Shown: one piece after another, positions 42,426 through 53,061 of the stretch | Layout of the letters: each line of letters begins with the position of its first letter | Numbering within the stretch: the stretch's first letter is position 1 | NCBI GenBank assembly: GCA_000431135.1 | Contig: HF987815.1 | Location: forward strand, 33,466 to 97,465 | Reading direction: 5' to 3' | Origin: Clostridium sp. CAG:590 | Lineage (GTDB): Bacteria; Bacillota; Clostridia; Lachnospirales; Lachnospiraceae | Length of the DNA stretch: 64,000 nucleotides | Position numbers and translations under genes: made by a program | Notes under the pieces: generated by a model | What the model was told of the DNA's origin: nothing | Database searches by the model: none | Seen by the model: only the letters and a program-made list of their open reading frames with translations

Positions 42426-44060
42426 ATGCCTATTACAGAGTTGCTAGAGCGTAACGCACGGGAATATGCCAATGACATCTGTCTCGTTGAGATCAACCCG
42501 GAAGTCAAAGAAGTCCGTCGCGTTACCTGGAAAGAATATGAATTGATGGAACCAAATCCTACGACACATTACCGTCGCGAGATTACATGGCATGTCATGA
42601 ACGAGAAAGCAAACCGTTTTGCTAACCTCTTACTCAGCCGTGGAATCAAAAAGGGTGACAAAGTAGGTATCTTACTGATGAATTGTTTAGAGTGGCTGCC
42701 AATTTACTTTGGTATCTTAAAAACCGGTGCTTTGGCAGTACCATTGAACTTCCGCTACGCTCCGGACGAGATTGAGTATTGTGTAAAATTAGCAGACGTT
42801 GACATCCTTGTATTCGGACCGGAATTTATCGGCCGTGTAGAGGAGATTGCCGATAATATCAGTAAGAATCGTCTGTTATTCTACGTCGGAGATAACTGTC
42901 CTACATTTGCAGAGGATTATACTTCCATGACTGCAAACTGTTCTTCCTTATCACCGGAGATTCCGTTGACTGATGAAGACGATGCTGCTATCTATTTTTC
43001 ATCCGGAACAACCGGATTCCCGAAGGCCATCCTGCATAACCATGAGAGCTTAATGCATTCCGCACGGGTAGAGCAGAACCATCACGGACAGACCAAAGAC
43101 GATGTGTTCTTATGTATCCCGCCTCTCTATCATACCGGAGCGAAGATGCATTGGTTTGGAAGTCTGCTTTCCGGAAGTAAAGCTGTCCTGTTAAAGGGTA
43201 CCAAGCCGGAATACATCTTAGATGCTGTATCCAAAGAACAATGTACGATCGTATGGCTGTTGGTTCCATGGGCACAGGATATCTTAGAAGCGTTAGACAG
43301 CGGACGTGTAAAGTTAGAAGATTACAAGTTAGACCAGTGGCGACTGATGCATATCGGGGCACAGCCTGTTCCACCAAGTCTGATCAAGAAATGGAAGGAA
43401 TACTTCCCAAATCATCAATATGATACCAATTACGGTTTAAGTGAATCCATCGGACCTGGTTGTGTACATTTAGGTGTCGATAACATTGATAAGGTTGGTG
43501 CAATCGGCAAAGCCGGATACGGCTGGGAAGTAAAGATCGTCGATCCAGCGGGCAATACCGTAAAACAGGGAGAAGTTGGCGAACTCTGCGTCAAAGGTCC
43601 CGGTGTTATGACCTGTTATTACCATGATAAAAAAGCAACTGCCGAAGTATTAAAGGATGGCTGGTTATTTACCGGAGATATGGCACAGGAAGACGAAGAT
43701 GGTTTCATCTTCTTAGTAGACCGTAAAAAAGACGTTATCATCAGTGGTGGTGAGAACCTGTATCCGGTACAGATTGAGGACTTTATCCGTACCCACGCAG
43801 GCGTTCATGACGTTGCAGTCATCGGTCTTCCGGATAAACGTTTAGGCGAGATCGCCTGTGCAATTATTGAACCAAAGGAGAATATCATTTTAACCGAAGA
43901 TGAAATTAATGAATTATGTCAGAAGCTGCCTCGTTACAAGAGACCGCGCAAGATCATATTCGCAGATATTCCAAGAAATCCAACCGGCAAGATTGAGAAG
44001 CCAAAACTGCGTGAAATGTATGCCGGCGGAAGTGTAGTTGATGCGCAGAATCACGGTTGA
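42426..44060 (+). CDS. AMP-dependent acyl-CoA synthetase
   Basis: A 544-residue adenylate-forming enzyme. Motifs: P-loop IYFSSGTTGFPKAILHNHES, adenylation NYGLSESIGPGC, GWLFTGDMAQEDEDGFIFLV, hinge DRKKDVIISGGENLYPVQIE and the catalytic Lys in NPTGKIEKPKL. It activates a fatty, aromatic or other carboxylic acid with ATP and CoA; the substrate is not clear. The start is ATG 42426 with AAGGAG 7 bases upstream. It is monocistronic with strong terminator. The operator is shared with the sodium:solute symporter at 31921-33456, suggesting uptake and activation of the same compound. Confidence 0.87.
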   Translation: MPITELLERNAREYANDICLVEINPEVKEVRRVTWKEYELMEPNPTTHYRREITWHVMNEKANRFANLLLSRGIKKGDKVGILLMNCLEWLPIYFGILKTGALAVPLNFRYAPDEIEYCVKLADVDILVFGPEFIGRVEEIADNISKNRLLFYVGDNCPTFAEDYTSMTANCSSLSPEIPLTDEDDAAIYFSSGTTGFPKAILHNHESLMHSARVEQNHHGQTKDDVFLCIPPLYHTGAKMHWFGSLLSGSKAVLLKGTKPEYILDAVSKEQCTIVWLLVPWAQDILEALDSGRVKLEDYKLDQWRLMHIGAQPVPPSLIKKWKEYFPNHQYDTNYGLSESIGPGCVHLGVDNIDKVGAIGKAGYGWEVKIVDPAGNTVKQGEVGELCVKGPGVMTCYYHDKKATAEVLKDGWLFTGDMAQEDEDGFIFLVDRKKDVIISGGENLYPVQIEDFIRTHAGVHDVAVIGLPDKRLGEIACAIIEPKENIILTEDEINELCQKLPRYKRPRKIIFADIPRNPTGKIEKPKLREMYAGGSVVDAQNHG

Positions 44061-44092
44061 TCCACTTATAATATAACATATCTATGAATACA

Positions 44093-44130
44093 CAGGAAAA
44101 GGGATTGCAATTATGCAATCCCTTTTCCTG
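44093..44130 (+). terminator. Terminator after the acyl-CoA ligase gene
   Basis: CAGGAAAAGGGATTGCA (44093-44109) pairs perfectly with TGCAATCCCTTTTCCTG (44114-44130) over a 4-base loop. The T-run is part of the stem. Confidence 0.85.
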
Positions 44131-44145
44131 TCCCTGTTATACCAA

Positions 44146-44168
44146 AGAACCTGCCAATGGCAGGTTCT
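44146..44168 (-). terminator. Terminator after rpoC
   Basis: AGAACCTGCCA (44146-44156) pairs perfectly with TGGCAGGTTCT (44158-44168) around a single base, 13 bases after the rpoC stop in the minus direction. The following T-run is short. Confidence 0.7.
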
Positions 44169-44181
44169 ATTGGTAATTCCT

Positions 44182-47100
44182 TTATTCTTCTGTACTCTCT
44201 GTTACTTCAGAAACTTCTTCTGTTGCTTCTACATTTTCTGTATCTGCAGCTTCTGTTGTCTCCTCGTCTATCTCAGAGAATTCCAAATCCTCATCATCAA
44301 AGTTGATTGTCTGAAGTTCTGTATCTAACTTAACATTACGGTAACGCTTCATACCGGTTCCTGCCGGAATCAGCTTACCGATCAATACATTCTCTTTCAA
44401 ACCAATCAGTGGATCAACCTTGCCCTTGATTGCTGCTTCTGTCAGAACCTTAGTTGTCTCCTGGAAGGACGCAGCTGACAAGAATGAATTCGTTGCAAGA
44501 GAGGCTTTTGTAATACCAAGCATTACCTGAGTTCCCTTTGCAGGCTCTTTGCCTTCTGCTTCTAATTCTTCATTCTTCTCATTGTAATCCAATACATCAA
44601 CCAAAGTTCCAGGAAGGTATTCTGTATCTCCGCTATGCTCGATCTTCACTTTCTTAAGCATCTGACGAACAATAACCTCAACGTGCTTATCATTGATATC
44701 AACACCCTGATTACGGTATACTTTCTGAACCTCACGGATCATGTAATCCTGTACTGCACGAACACCCTTAATCTTAAGGATATCATGTGGATTAACAGAA
44801 CCGACTGTCAATTCATCACCGGCTTCTACTACATCACCATCAAATACTTTGATTCTCGCATCATATGGAATAAAGTAAGCTTTTGACTCGCCAGTCTCCT
44901 GATTGGTGATAACAACTTCTTTGTTCTCAATCTCTTTCTTTTTATCTTCCTTCTCGCGAACCTGAACAACACCACCAAATTCAGCAATAATTGCAAGTCC
45001 CTTTGGTTTACGAGCCTCGAAAAGCTCCTCAACTCTAGGAAGACCCTGTGTGATATCATCACCAGCCACACCACCAGTATGGAACGTTCTCATCGTAAGC
45101 TGTGTACCAGGCTCACCAATTGACTGTGCAGCAATAATACCAACAGCCTCACCTACCTGTACCGGTGTACCGGTTGCCATGTTGGCACCGTAACATTTTG
45201 CACAGATACCAATGTGTGATTTACAGTTCAGGATTGTACGGATCTTCAATCTGGTGATCTCTTTGCCTTCTGCATCTACACCACGGTTAATGATTGCCTC
45301 TGCACGTTTCAAAGTGATCATATGATTAGCTTTTACGATCAAATTGCCATCTTTGTCATATACAGACTCTGCTGCGTAACGACCGGTAATACGATCCTTA
45401 AAGCTCTCTATCATTTCACGGCCTTCCATAAATGCTTCTACATAAGCACCCGGAATCTCATCCGTACCTTCACAACAATCAATCTCACGAATGATGAGAT
45501 CCTGTGATACATCAACCAGACGACGTGTCAGGTAACCGGAATCGGCTGTACGAAGAGCCGTATCTGAAAGACCCTTACGAGCACCATGCGCTGAAATGAA
45601 GTACTCCAATACATCAAGTCCCTCACGGAAGTTTGACTTAATCGGCAACTCGATCGTACGACCGGTTGTATCTGCCATCAATCCACGCATACCGGCTAAC
45701 TGCTTGATCTGCGCCTCAGAACCACGGGCTCCGGAATCCGCCATCATCTTGATGTTATTGTATTTGTCCAAACCATCTAACAGCGCTTTGGTCAGCTTCT
45801 TATCCGCAGCCTCCCATGTACGAACAACTGCATTGTAACGCTCTTCTTCTGTAACAAATCCCATCTTGAATTTGTCATTGATCAAGCCTACCGTATTCTG
45901 TGCATCATCCAGAATCTCTTTCTTTGCAGCAGGCACGGTCATCTCTGAAATAGAAACGGTAAGTGCACCCTTTGTTGAGTACTTATAACCAATGCTCTTA
46001 ACATCATCCAATACTTCTGCTGTCTTTGTTGCACCATGTGTATTGATACATTTGTCAAGAATCTGTTTTAACTGTTTCTTACCAACCAGATAATCAATCT
46101 CTAAGGCTAACTCATTACCCGGAATTGAACGATCTACGATTCCCAGATCCTGTGGAATGATCTCATTAAATAAGATTCTTCCTAATGTAGACTCGATAAT
46201 GGTTGTTCCTTCTGTACCATCCGGCATCGTTCCATGCATTCTTACCTTGATCTTAGAATGTAATGTAATCTCCTTATTCTCATAAGCAAGAATTGCCTCA
46301 TTCTTAGACTTGAAGATCTTGCCTTCACCCTTATCGCCCGGCTTATCAATTGTCAGATAGTAAATACCAAGTACCATATCCTGAGAAGGAACAGCAACCG
46401 GTGCACCATCAGAAGGTTTCAATAAGTTATTTGGCGACAACAGTAAGAATCTACACTCTGCCTGCGCCTCAACGGAAAGCGGAAGATGGACAGCCATCTG
46501 GTCACCATCAAAGTCGGCGTTAAATGCTGTACATACCAATGGATGAAGCTTAATCGCCTTACCTTCTACAAGAATCGGCTCAAATGCCTGGATACCTAAT
46601 CTATGAAGTGTCGGGGCACGGTTCAACATAACCGGATGTTCTTTGATAACGTCCTCTAATACGTCCCAGACCTCTGTCTCTAACTTCTCTACCATCTTCT
46701 TAGCAGACTTCACATTATGTGCCAAGCCTCTGGATACTAACTCTTTCATAACAAATGGCTTGAACAACTCAATTGCCATCTCTTTCGGAAGACCACACTG
46801 ATAAATCTTAAGTTCCGGTCCAACAACGATAACGGAACGTCCGGAGTAGTCAACACGCTTACCTAACAGGTTCTGACGGAAACGTCCCTGTTTACCTTTT
46901 AACATATCAGACAAAGACTTCAATGCTCTGTTACCAGGTCCTGTTACCGGACGACCACGACGGCCATTATCAATCAGTGCATCGACTGCTTCCTGTAACA
47001 TACGCTTCTCGTTACGGACAATGATATCCGGTGCGCCCAACTCTAACAAACGGTTCAAACGATTGTTACGGTTGATAATTCTTCTATATAGATCATTTAA

Positions 47101-47886
47101 GTCAGATGTTGCAAAACGTCCACCATCCAGCTGAACCATCGGACGGATATCCGGTGGGATAACCGGTACCGCATCCAGAATCATCCACTCTGGTTTGTTA
47201 TCAGAACCTCTAAATGCTTCCACAACCTCTAATCTCTTAATGATCTTAGCACGTTTCTGTCCGGTTGCATCCTTAAGTCCTGCTCTAAGATCAACTGCTT
47301 CCTGCTCTAAGTCAATTGACTGTAACAGCTCTTTGACTGCCTCTGCACCCATACCTACACGAAATGTACCATATCCATACTCTTCCTCGGCATCGCGGAA
47401 TTCTTTTTCAGTCAGAACCTGCTTATAAGCGAGGTTTGTCTCTCCCGGATCTAACACAATGTAAGATGCAAAGTATAACACCTTCTCTAACACTCTTGGT
47501 GAGATATCAAGGATCAATCCCATTCTACTTGGGATACCCTTGAAATACCAGATATGAGATACCGGAGCTGCAAGTTCGATATGTCCCATTCTCTCACGTC
47601 TTACATTTGCCTTTGTAACCTCAACACCACAACGGTCACAAATAACACCTTTGTAACGAATCTTCTTGTACTTACCACAATGACATTCCCAGTCTTTGCT
47701 TGGTCCAAAGATTCTTTCACAGAACAAACCATCCTTTTCAGGTTTCAATGTTCTATAGTTAATTGTCTCAGGCTTTTTTACTTCGCCTCTTGACCATTCT
47801 CTAATCTTTTCTGGAGAAGCAAGGCCAATCTTAATCGCATCAAAATTCATCTGTTGTTCTGTTTCCTGATTATTAATCGCTGACAT
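44182..47886 (-). CDS. rpoC: RNA polymerase beta' subunit
   Basis: A 1234-residue protein. The N-terminal zinc ribbon CHCGKYKKIRYKGVICDRCG, the catalytic magnesium loop FNADFDGDQMAVHLPLS, the bridge helix and trigger-loop region (GEPGTQLTMRTFHTGGVAGD) and the second zinc cluster (CKSHIGICAKCYGANM) are present. Length is normal for clostridia. The C-terminal 40 residues are acidic and Thr/Glu-rich. It is transcribed with rpoB, 20 bases upstream, and ends at a hairpin at 44146-44168. Confidence 0.98.
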   Translation of the reverse strand: MSAINNQETEQQMNFDAIKIGLASPEKIREWSRGEVKKPETINYRTLKPEKDGLFCERIFGPSKDWECHCGKYKKIRYKGVICDRCGVEVTKANVRRERMGHIELAAPVSHIWYFKGIPSRMGLILDISPRVLEKVLYFASYIVLDPGETNLAYKQVLTEKEFRDAEEEYGYGTFRVGMGAEAVKELLQSIDLEQEAVDLRAGLKDATGQKRAKIIKRLEVVEAFRGSDNKPEWMILDAVPVIPPDIRPMVQLDGGRFATSDLNDLYRRIINRNNRLNRLLELGAPDIIVRNEKRMLQEAVDALIDNGRRGRPVTGPGNRALKSLSDMLKGKQGRFRQNLLGKRVDYSGRSVIVVGPELKIYQCGLPKEMAIELFKPFVMKELVSRGLAHNVKSAKKMVEKLETEVWDVLEDVIKEHPVMLNRAPTLHRLGIQAFEPILVEGKAIKLHPLVCTAFNADFDGDQMAVHLPLSVEAQAECRFLLLSPNNLLKPSDGAPVAVPSQDMVLGIYYLTIDKPGDKGEGKIFKSKNEAILAYENKEITLHSKIKVRMHGTMPDGTEGTTIIESTLGRILFNEIIPQDLGIVDRSIPGNELALEIDYLVGKKQLKQILDKCINTHGATKTAEVLDDVKSIGYKYSTKGALTVSISEMTVPAAKKEILDDAQNTVGLINDKFKMGFVTEEERYNAVVRTWEAADKKLTKALLDGLDKYNNIKMMADSGARGSEAQIKQLAGMRGLMADTTGRTIELPIKSNFREGLDVLEYFISAHGARKGLSDTALRTADSGYLTRRLVDVSQDLIIREIDCCEGTDEIPGAYVEAFMEGREMIESFKDRITGRYAAESVYDKDGNLIVKANHMITLKRAEAIINRGVDAEGKEITRLKIRTILNCKSHIGICAKCYGANMATGTPVQVGEAVGIIAAQSIGEPGTQLTMRTFHTGGVAGDDITQGLPRVEELFEARKPKGLAIIAEFGGVVQVREKEDKKKEIENKEVVITNQETGESKAYFIPYDARIKVFDGDVVEAGDELTVGSVNPHDILKIKGVRAVQDYMIREVQKVYRNQGVDINDKHVEVIVRQMLKKVKIEHSGDTEYLPGTLVDVLDYNEKNEELEAEGKEPAKGTQVMLGITKASLATNSFLSAASFQETTKVLTEAAIKGKVDPLIGLKENVLIGKLIPAGTGMKRYRNVKLDTELQTINFDDEDLEFSEIDEETTEAADTENVEATEEVSEVTESTEE

Positions 47887-47906
47887 CTATTATTGCTCTC
47901 CTTCCA

Positions 47907-50900
47907 TTACTCATCGTAATCATCATTATAATCATCATCATAGCTATCGTCATCGCCTTCTAATTCGAAGTTCTCATCATTTTCATCGACGCCGCTATAA
48001 CCATGCTCTTTCATCTCGGATTCTTCCTGGTTGTAATCCATATCGCCGAACTTGCGGATATCATCATTGCCATAATCCACATTCTCGCCAATCTCAACCT
48101 CGGTGTTATCCTCGCGTAATACTCTGACATCCAATGCAAGTGACTGGAACTCTTTGAGCAATACCTTAAATGATTCCGGAATTCCCGGTTCAGGAATGTT
48201 ATCACCCTTGATAATTGCCTCATAAGTCTTCACACGTCCTACTACATCATCGGACTTCACAGTTAAGATCTCCTGTAAGGTATAAGATGCACCATATGCC
48301 TCTAATGCCCAAACCTCCATCTCACCGAAACGCTGACCACCAAACTGTGCTTTACCACCAAGTGGCTGCTGGGTTACTAATGAGTAAGGACCGGTTGAAC
48401 GGGCATGAATCTTATCATCAACCAAATGATGCAGTTTCAGGTAATGCATGTATCCAATCGTAACAGGTGAATCAAATTCCTCACCGGTTCTACCATCACG
48501 AAGTGTTACCTTACCGGTACGGTTGATTGGAACACCCTTCCACTCTTCTCTATGATCACGATGCTCATACAGATAATCCATTACCTCATCGGATACCTGC
48601 GGACGCCATTTCTTATCAAATACTTCCCACTCTTCATTGACATAATCATTTGCCATCTCAAGAGTCTCCATAATATCTTCCTCGTTTGCACCATCGAAGA
48701 CCGGTGTAGAGATCTTAAAGCCTAATGCCTTAGCTGCTAAACCTAAGTGGATCTCCAATACCTGTCCGATATTCATACGGGAAGGCACGCCCAATGGATT
48801 CAATACGATATCAAGCGGACGACCATTTGGCAGGAATGGCATATCTTCTACCGGAAGAATACGGGAAATTACACCCTTGTTACCATGACGACCAGCCATC
48901 TTATCACCAACAGATATCTTTCTCTTCTGTGCAATATATACCCGGACAGACTTATTCACTCCCGGTGGAAGCTCATCGCCTGCTTCTCTTGTAAAGATCT
49001 TTGTATCCATAACGATACCAAATGCACCATGCGGTACACGCAATGAAGTATCTCTTACTTCTCTTGCCTTCTCACCGAAGATTGCACGAAGCAAACGCTC
49101 CTCTGCTGTCAGTTCCGTCTCTCCCTTTGGAGTAACCTTACCAACTAAAATATCACCGGCACGAACCTCAGCACCAATACGAATAATACCATTCTCATCC
49201 AGATCTTTTAATACATCCGGACCAAGTCCTGCAAGATCTCTTGTGATCTCCTCAGATCCTAACTTCGTATCTCTTGCCTCACACTCGTACTCTTCAATAT
49301 GAACGGAAGTATATACATCTTCCTGTACTAATCTTTCACTTAACAATACCGCATCCTCGTAGTTATAACCTTCCCAAGTCATAAATCCGATCAACGGATT
49401 CTTACCAAGTGCAATCTCACCACCGGATGTAGAAGCACCATCTGCAATTACATCTCCGGCTTTTACTCTTTCACCCTTTACAACGATCGGTCTCTGGTTC
49501 ATACAGTTACCCTGATTGCTGCGGGCAAACTTAATAACATGATAGGTGTCTTTTGTACCATCATCGCATTTGATAACGATCTCTTTGCTGGTAGATTTCT
49601 CAACCACACCGTCATGCTTGGCAACAATACAAACACCTGAGTCAACTGCTGCCTTTGCCTCCATACCTGTACCAACAATCGGAGACTCTGTCGTAAGAAG
49701 CGGTACTGCCTGACGCTGCATGTTAGATCCCATCAGCGCACGGTTCGCATCATCGTTCTGCAAGAACGGAATCATGGATGTCGCTACTGAGAACACCATC
49801 TTAGGAGATACGTCCATCAAGTCTGCACGGTTCTTATCGAACTCGGCAGTCTCTTCTCTAAAACGACCGGATACACGAGGATTCTTAAATGTTCCATCCT
49901 CATTCAAAGGCTCATTCGCCTGTACCACAACATAATTATCTTCTTCGTCTGCTGTAAGATACACAACCTCATCTGTTACAACCGGATTATCAATATCCGT
50001 CTTGTCCAATTTACGATAAGGGGCTTCTACAAATCCATATTCATTAATTCTTGCATATGTTGCAAGAGAGTTGATCAAACCAATGTTTGGACCTTCCGGA
50101 GTCTCAATCGGACACATTCTACCATAATGTGTATAATGTACATCTCGCACCTCGAATCCGGCTCTATCACGGGAAAGACCACCAGGTCCTAATGCGGATA
50201 AACGTCTCTTATGTGTCAGCTCAGACAACGGGTTGTTCTGATCCATAAACTGTGACAACTGTGAACTTCCAAAGAACTCCTTCACTGCTGCCGTTACCGG
50301 TTTGATGTTGATCAAAGACTGTGGTGAAATTGTCTCAATATCCTGCGTTGACATTCTCTCACGAACCACTCTCTCCAAACGGGAAAGTCCGATACGATAC
50401 TGGTTCTGTAATAACTCGCCAACCGCTCTGATACGACGATTGCCCAAATGGTCGATATCATCATCTGTTCCAATTCCATACTCAAGATGGATATTATAAT
50501 TGATAGATGCCAAAATATCCTCTTTGGTAATATGCTTTGGAATCAGGTCGTGAATATCTCTCTTAATGGCACGTTTTAATTCTTCCTCGTCGGTGTACTC
50601 TTCCAACAACTGTGCCAATACCGGATAAAATACAGCTTCTGTTACACCAAGTTCTTCTGCATCAAAATCAACATATTCCTTAATGTCAACCATCATATTA
50701 GAAAGAACCTTTACGTTACGGCTCTCTGTCTGGATCATAACATATGGTACTGCTGCATTCTGAATAGCCAGAGCACTCTCTCTTGTAAGTGTATCTCCAG
50801 CCTTTGCCAAAATCTCTCCGGTTACCGGACTAACAACATCTTCTGCTAATGTCTGTCCTGCAATTCTATTCTTAAATGAAAGCTTCTTATTAAACTTATA

Positions 50901-51728
50901 ACGTCCAACCTTTGCAAGATCATAACGTCTTGGATCAAAGAACATCGCATTGATCAGGCTCTCTGCGCTCTCTACAGCAAGAGGCTCACCCGGACGAATC
51001 TTCTTATATAATTCCAGAAGACCTTCCTCGTAACTCGTAGCTGTATCTTTCTCCATACTCTTTAAGATCTTGATCTCGTCACCGAATAATTCACGAATCT
51101 CCTCATTCGTTCCAATACCTAAAGAACGAATCAATACCGTGATCGGTACCTTTCTTGTTCTATCTACACGTACATAGAAAACGTCATTCTGATCCGTTTC
51201 GTACTCTAACCACGCACCACGGTTAGGAATAACGGTACAAGAGTATAACTCCTTACCAGTCTTATCATGTCCGATTGCATAATAGATACCAGGAGAACGA
51301 ACCAACTGACTGACAATAACACGTTCTGCACCATTAATTACAAATGTACCGGTCTCGGTCATTAATGGCAAATCACCCATAAAAATGTCATGCTGATTGA
51401 TCTCATCTGTTTCCTTATTATGAAGACGTACATTCACTTTTAAAGGAGCTGCATAAGTTGCATCTCTTTCCTTGCATTCCTCAATTGAGTACTTGATATC
51501 ATCCTCACACAACTGGAAATCAACAAATTCCAGACTAAGCTGACCACTGTAATCTGTGATTGGAGAAATATCTTCGAACACCTCTTTAAGTCCCGCATCT
51601 AAGAACCACTGATATGAGTTTTTCTGTACTTCGATCAAATTCGGCATCTCAAGTACTTCTTTCTGTCTGGAATAACTCATACGGATTCCTTTTCCCGCTT
51701 TCACAGGACTAATTCTGCTCTTTTCCAT
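47907..51728 (-). CDS. rpoB: RNA polymerase beta subunit
   Basis: A 1273-residue protein with all expected regions. The rifampicin region reads FFGSSQLSQFMDQNNPLSEL and THKRRLSALGPGGLSRDRAG, so no classical resistance change is obvious; the C-terminal clamp part includes GGKAQFGGQRFGEMEVWALE. The end is strongly acidic (ELEGDDDSYDDDYNDDYDE). I choose ATG 51728 over the GTG four codons earlier, because the AAGGGG site then lies 11 bases upstream; this is a small uncertainty. It has its own consensus-like promoter 75-100 bases upstream and is followed by rpoC. It is not contiguous with rplL. Confidence 0.97.
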   Translation of the reverse strand: MEKSRISPVKAGKGIRMSYSRQKEVLEMPNLIEVQKNSYQWFLDAGLKEVFEDISPITDYSGQLSLEFVDFQLCEDDIKYSIEECKERDATYAAPLKVNVRLHNKETDEINQHDIFMGDLPLMTETGTFVINGAERVIVSQLVRSPGIYYAIGHDKTGKELYSCTVIPNRGAWLEYETDQNDVFYVRVDRTRKVPITVLIRSLGIGTNEEIRELFGDEIKILKSMEKDTATSYEEGLLELYKKIRPGEPLAVESAESLINAMFFDPRRYDLAKVGRYKFNKKLSFKNRIAGQTLAEDVVSPVTGEILAKAGDTLTRESALAIQNAAVPYVMIQTESRNVKVLSNMMVDIKEYVDFDAEELGVTEAVFYPVLAQLLEEYTDEEELKRAIKRDIHDLIPKHITKEDILASINYNIHLEYGIGTDDDIDHLGNRRIRAVGELLQNQYRIGLSRLERVVRERMSTQDIETISPQSLINIKPVTAAVKEFFGSSQLSQFMDQNNPLSELTHKRRLSALGPGGLSRDRAGFEVRDVHYTHYGRMCPIETPEGPNIGLINSLATYARINEYGFVEAPYRKLDKTDIDNPVVTDEVVYLTADEEDNYVVVQANEPLNEDGTFKNPRVSGRFREETAEFDKNRADLMDVSPKMVFSVATSMIPFLQNDDANRALMGSNMQRQAVPLLTTESPIVGTGMEAKAAVDSGVCIVAKHDGVVEKSTSKEIVIKCDDGTKDTYHVIKFARSNQGNCMNQRPIVVKGERVKAGDVIADGASTSGGEIALGKNPLIGFMTWEGYNYEDAVLLSERLVQEDVYTSVHIEEYECEARDTKLGSEEITRDLAGLGPDVLKDLDENGIIRIGAEVRAGDILVGKVTPKGETELTAEERLLRAIFGEKAREVRDTSLRVPHGAFGIVMDTKIFTREAGDELPPGVNKSVRVYIAQKRKISVGDKMAGRHGNKGVISRILPVEDMPFLPNGRPLDIVLNPLGVPSRMNIGQVLEIHLGLAAKALGFKISTPVFDGANEEDIMETLEMANDYVNEEWEVFDKKWRPQVSDEVMDYLYEHRDHREEWKGVPINRTGKVTLRDGRTGEEFDSPVTIGYMHYLKLHHLVDDKIHARSTGPYSLVTQQPLGGKAQFGGQRFGEMEVWALEAYGASYTLQEILTVKSDDVVGRVKTYEAIIKGDNIPEPGIPESFKVLLKEFQSLALDVRVLREDNTEVEIGENVDYGNDDIRKFGDMDYNQEESEMKEHGYSGVDENDENFELEGDDDSYDDDYNDDYDE

Positions 51729-51800
51729 TGACGTTTTCACCCCTTGACTTTATTGTTTGTGACCATTGCGGATACCTACCCACAATAATGACATTTTATT

Positions 51801-51829
51801 ATTCTACCACTCCCAATTTCCAGTGTCAA
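51801..51829 (-). promoter_or_regulatory. Promoter of rpoBC
   Basis: The minus strand has TTGACA (51824-51829), 17 bases, TAGAAT (51801-51806), giving a leader of about 70 bases. The rest of the 312-base gap between the HD gene and rpoB (51830-52040) is AT-rich with no further clear feature. Confidence 0.82.
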
Positions 51830-52040
51830 CCAATTATTTTGAAAATTTTTAAATTAATAGGTCAAAACATATATGTTGTGGAATATTCGGTATTTTTCTC
51901 CCATATCTAGATTTCGTTTTGCCGCAAAGATATCAACTCCATATTTCGTTTCATCATTTTGAACCTCTAAAAAGAGCTAAGACACACCGTTTTGATATGC
52001 CCCAGCCCTCTATAACGCACTCATAATATTCGAATTTTCT

Positions 52041-52583
52041 TTATATTCCGCTCATTAATTCATGAAATAATTCTATGTATTTTTCTTCCACTTCTAAAAA
52101 CGGAACATACTCCTCCGAAAATATACTTTTCATCACCGGCATATCCCGATCAGGTTTTTCTCCCAACAGCTCCGTCAGATCAAAGTACAACATATCATCA
52201 TCAATCTCCCGTACCAGCCGGCGTTCTTCCTGCGTCAGACCGCTTCCAAGATATTTTTCATACAGAATAGTGAGAAAATGATCCTCCAGTTTCTGATAAG
52301 ATGGCAATGTCTTCTTAAATGGTCTCGGAACATCCGAAAGATACGCCTCCCCCGCATCATGTAGCAGACACGCCAGACATACACGTCTGCTATAGCCCCT
52401 CGCCATCGCCTCCAAAGCACAATTTACACAATGTTGTCCCACAGAAAAGAAATGCTTAACGTGACCATTTCCCCTGCAAAGCAAAGAAAGCGCATGCGCA
52501 ATATCTGTAATATGAATATCTGCCGCCTCGGGTTCCATCGGCATAAAATGCGTACCTCCGTACGTCGTTATATAATCCGCCAT
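52041..52583 (-). CDS. HD-domain phosphohydrolase (YfbR-like)
   Basis: A 180-residue HD protein. The metal-binding pattern is HFFSVGQHCVNCALEAMARG, LACLLHDAGEAYLSDVPRPF and EIDDDMLYFDL, as in YfbR-type 5'-deoxynucleotidases and related HD hydrolases. It probably dephosphorylates nucleotides in the cytoplasm. GGAGG lies 9 bases before the ATG. It sits between rplL and rpoB on the same strand and may be weakly transcribed into rpoBC, although rpoB has its own promoter. Confidence 0.82.
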   Translation of the reverse strand: MADYITTYGGTHFMPMEPEAADIHITDIAHALSLLCRGNGHVKHFFSVGQHCVNCALEAMARGYSRRVCLACLLHDAGEAYLSDVPRPFKKTLPSYQKLEDHFLTILYEKYLGSGLTQEERRLVREIDDDMLYFDLTELLGEKPDRDMPVMKSIFSEEYVPFLEVEEKYIELFHELMSGI

Positions 52584-52790
52584 CGTTTTTGCTCCTCCAT
52601 TCTAATTTTCAACATACAATTACAAAGCCCCGAAAGCCACACCTGATAGTACCAGAAAAAATAATAGTTACATTATACATGCCGCTATCTTATAAGTCTA
52701 TTTTTTTCTTTATCTTCCTATGAAAAATGTCGATATATAATATAGAAGGAAGTGTCTACATTCTAACGTAATTTCAAGGAGGAGATTACC

Positions 52791-53033
52791 ATGAATGACA
52801 ATACATTTACCCCAATCAAAGCAGTCTTTGCAATCTATGCTATGCCACGTTACACCAGGCAAAAGGAACGTGATAAACAGCAGCGCAACAAGCCGTCAAA
52901 AGAATTTGACACGATATTTGAAGATGCTATGAAACCAGACGACACAACAATGGAACCTGTTACAACCGGATGCTATAGTAAGGATGCCAAACATGTCGTT
53001 GGAAATGTAAGCCACTTCCAGATAAACCTATAA
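52791..53033 (+). CDS. Small protein of unknown function
   Basis: An 80-residue basic/polar protein that I do not recognise (FTPIKAVFAIYAMPRYTRQK, then KEFDTIFEDAMKPDDTTMEP). AAGGAGGAG is well placed before the ATG, which supports a real gene. It lies on the strand opposite to the ribosomal and polymerase genes around it, between the HD gene and rplL, and ends just before a large hairpin. A sequence GTCGATAT 55 bases upstream resembles a sigma-28 -10, but no matching -35 was found. Confidence 0.65.
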   Translation: MNDNTFTPIKAVFAIYAMPRYTRQKERDKQQRNKPSKEFDTIFEDAMKPDDTTMEPVTTGCYSKDAKHVVGNVSHFQINL

Positions 53034-53061
53034 ATGCACCTCATCTGTCAGAAGTGCTAAC

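Noticed and set aside
52710..52736. Sigma-28 promoter before the 80-residue protein gene
   Set aside because: GTCGATAT fits the -10 at 7 of 8, but the -35 position (TTATCTTC) does not fit.
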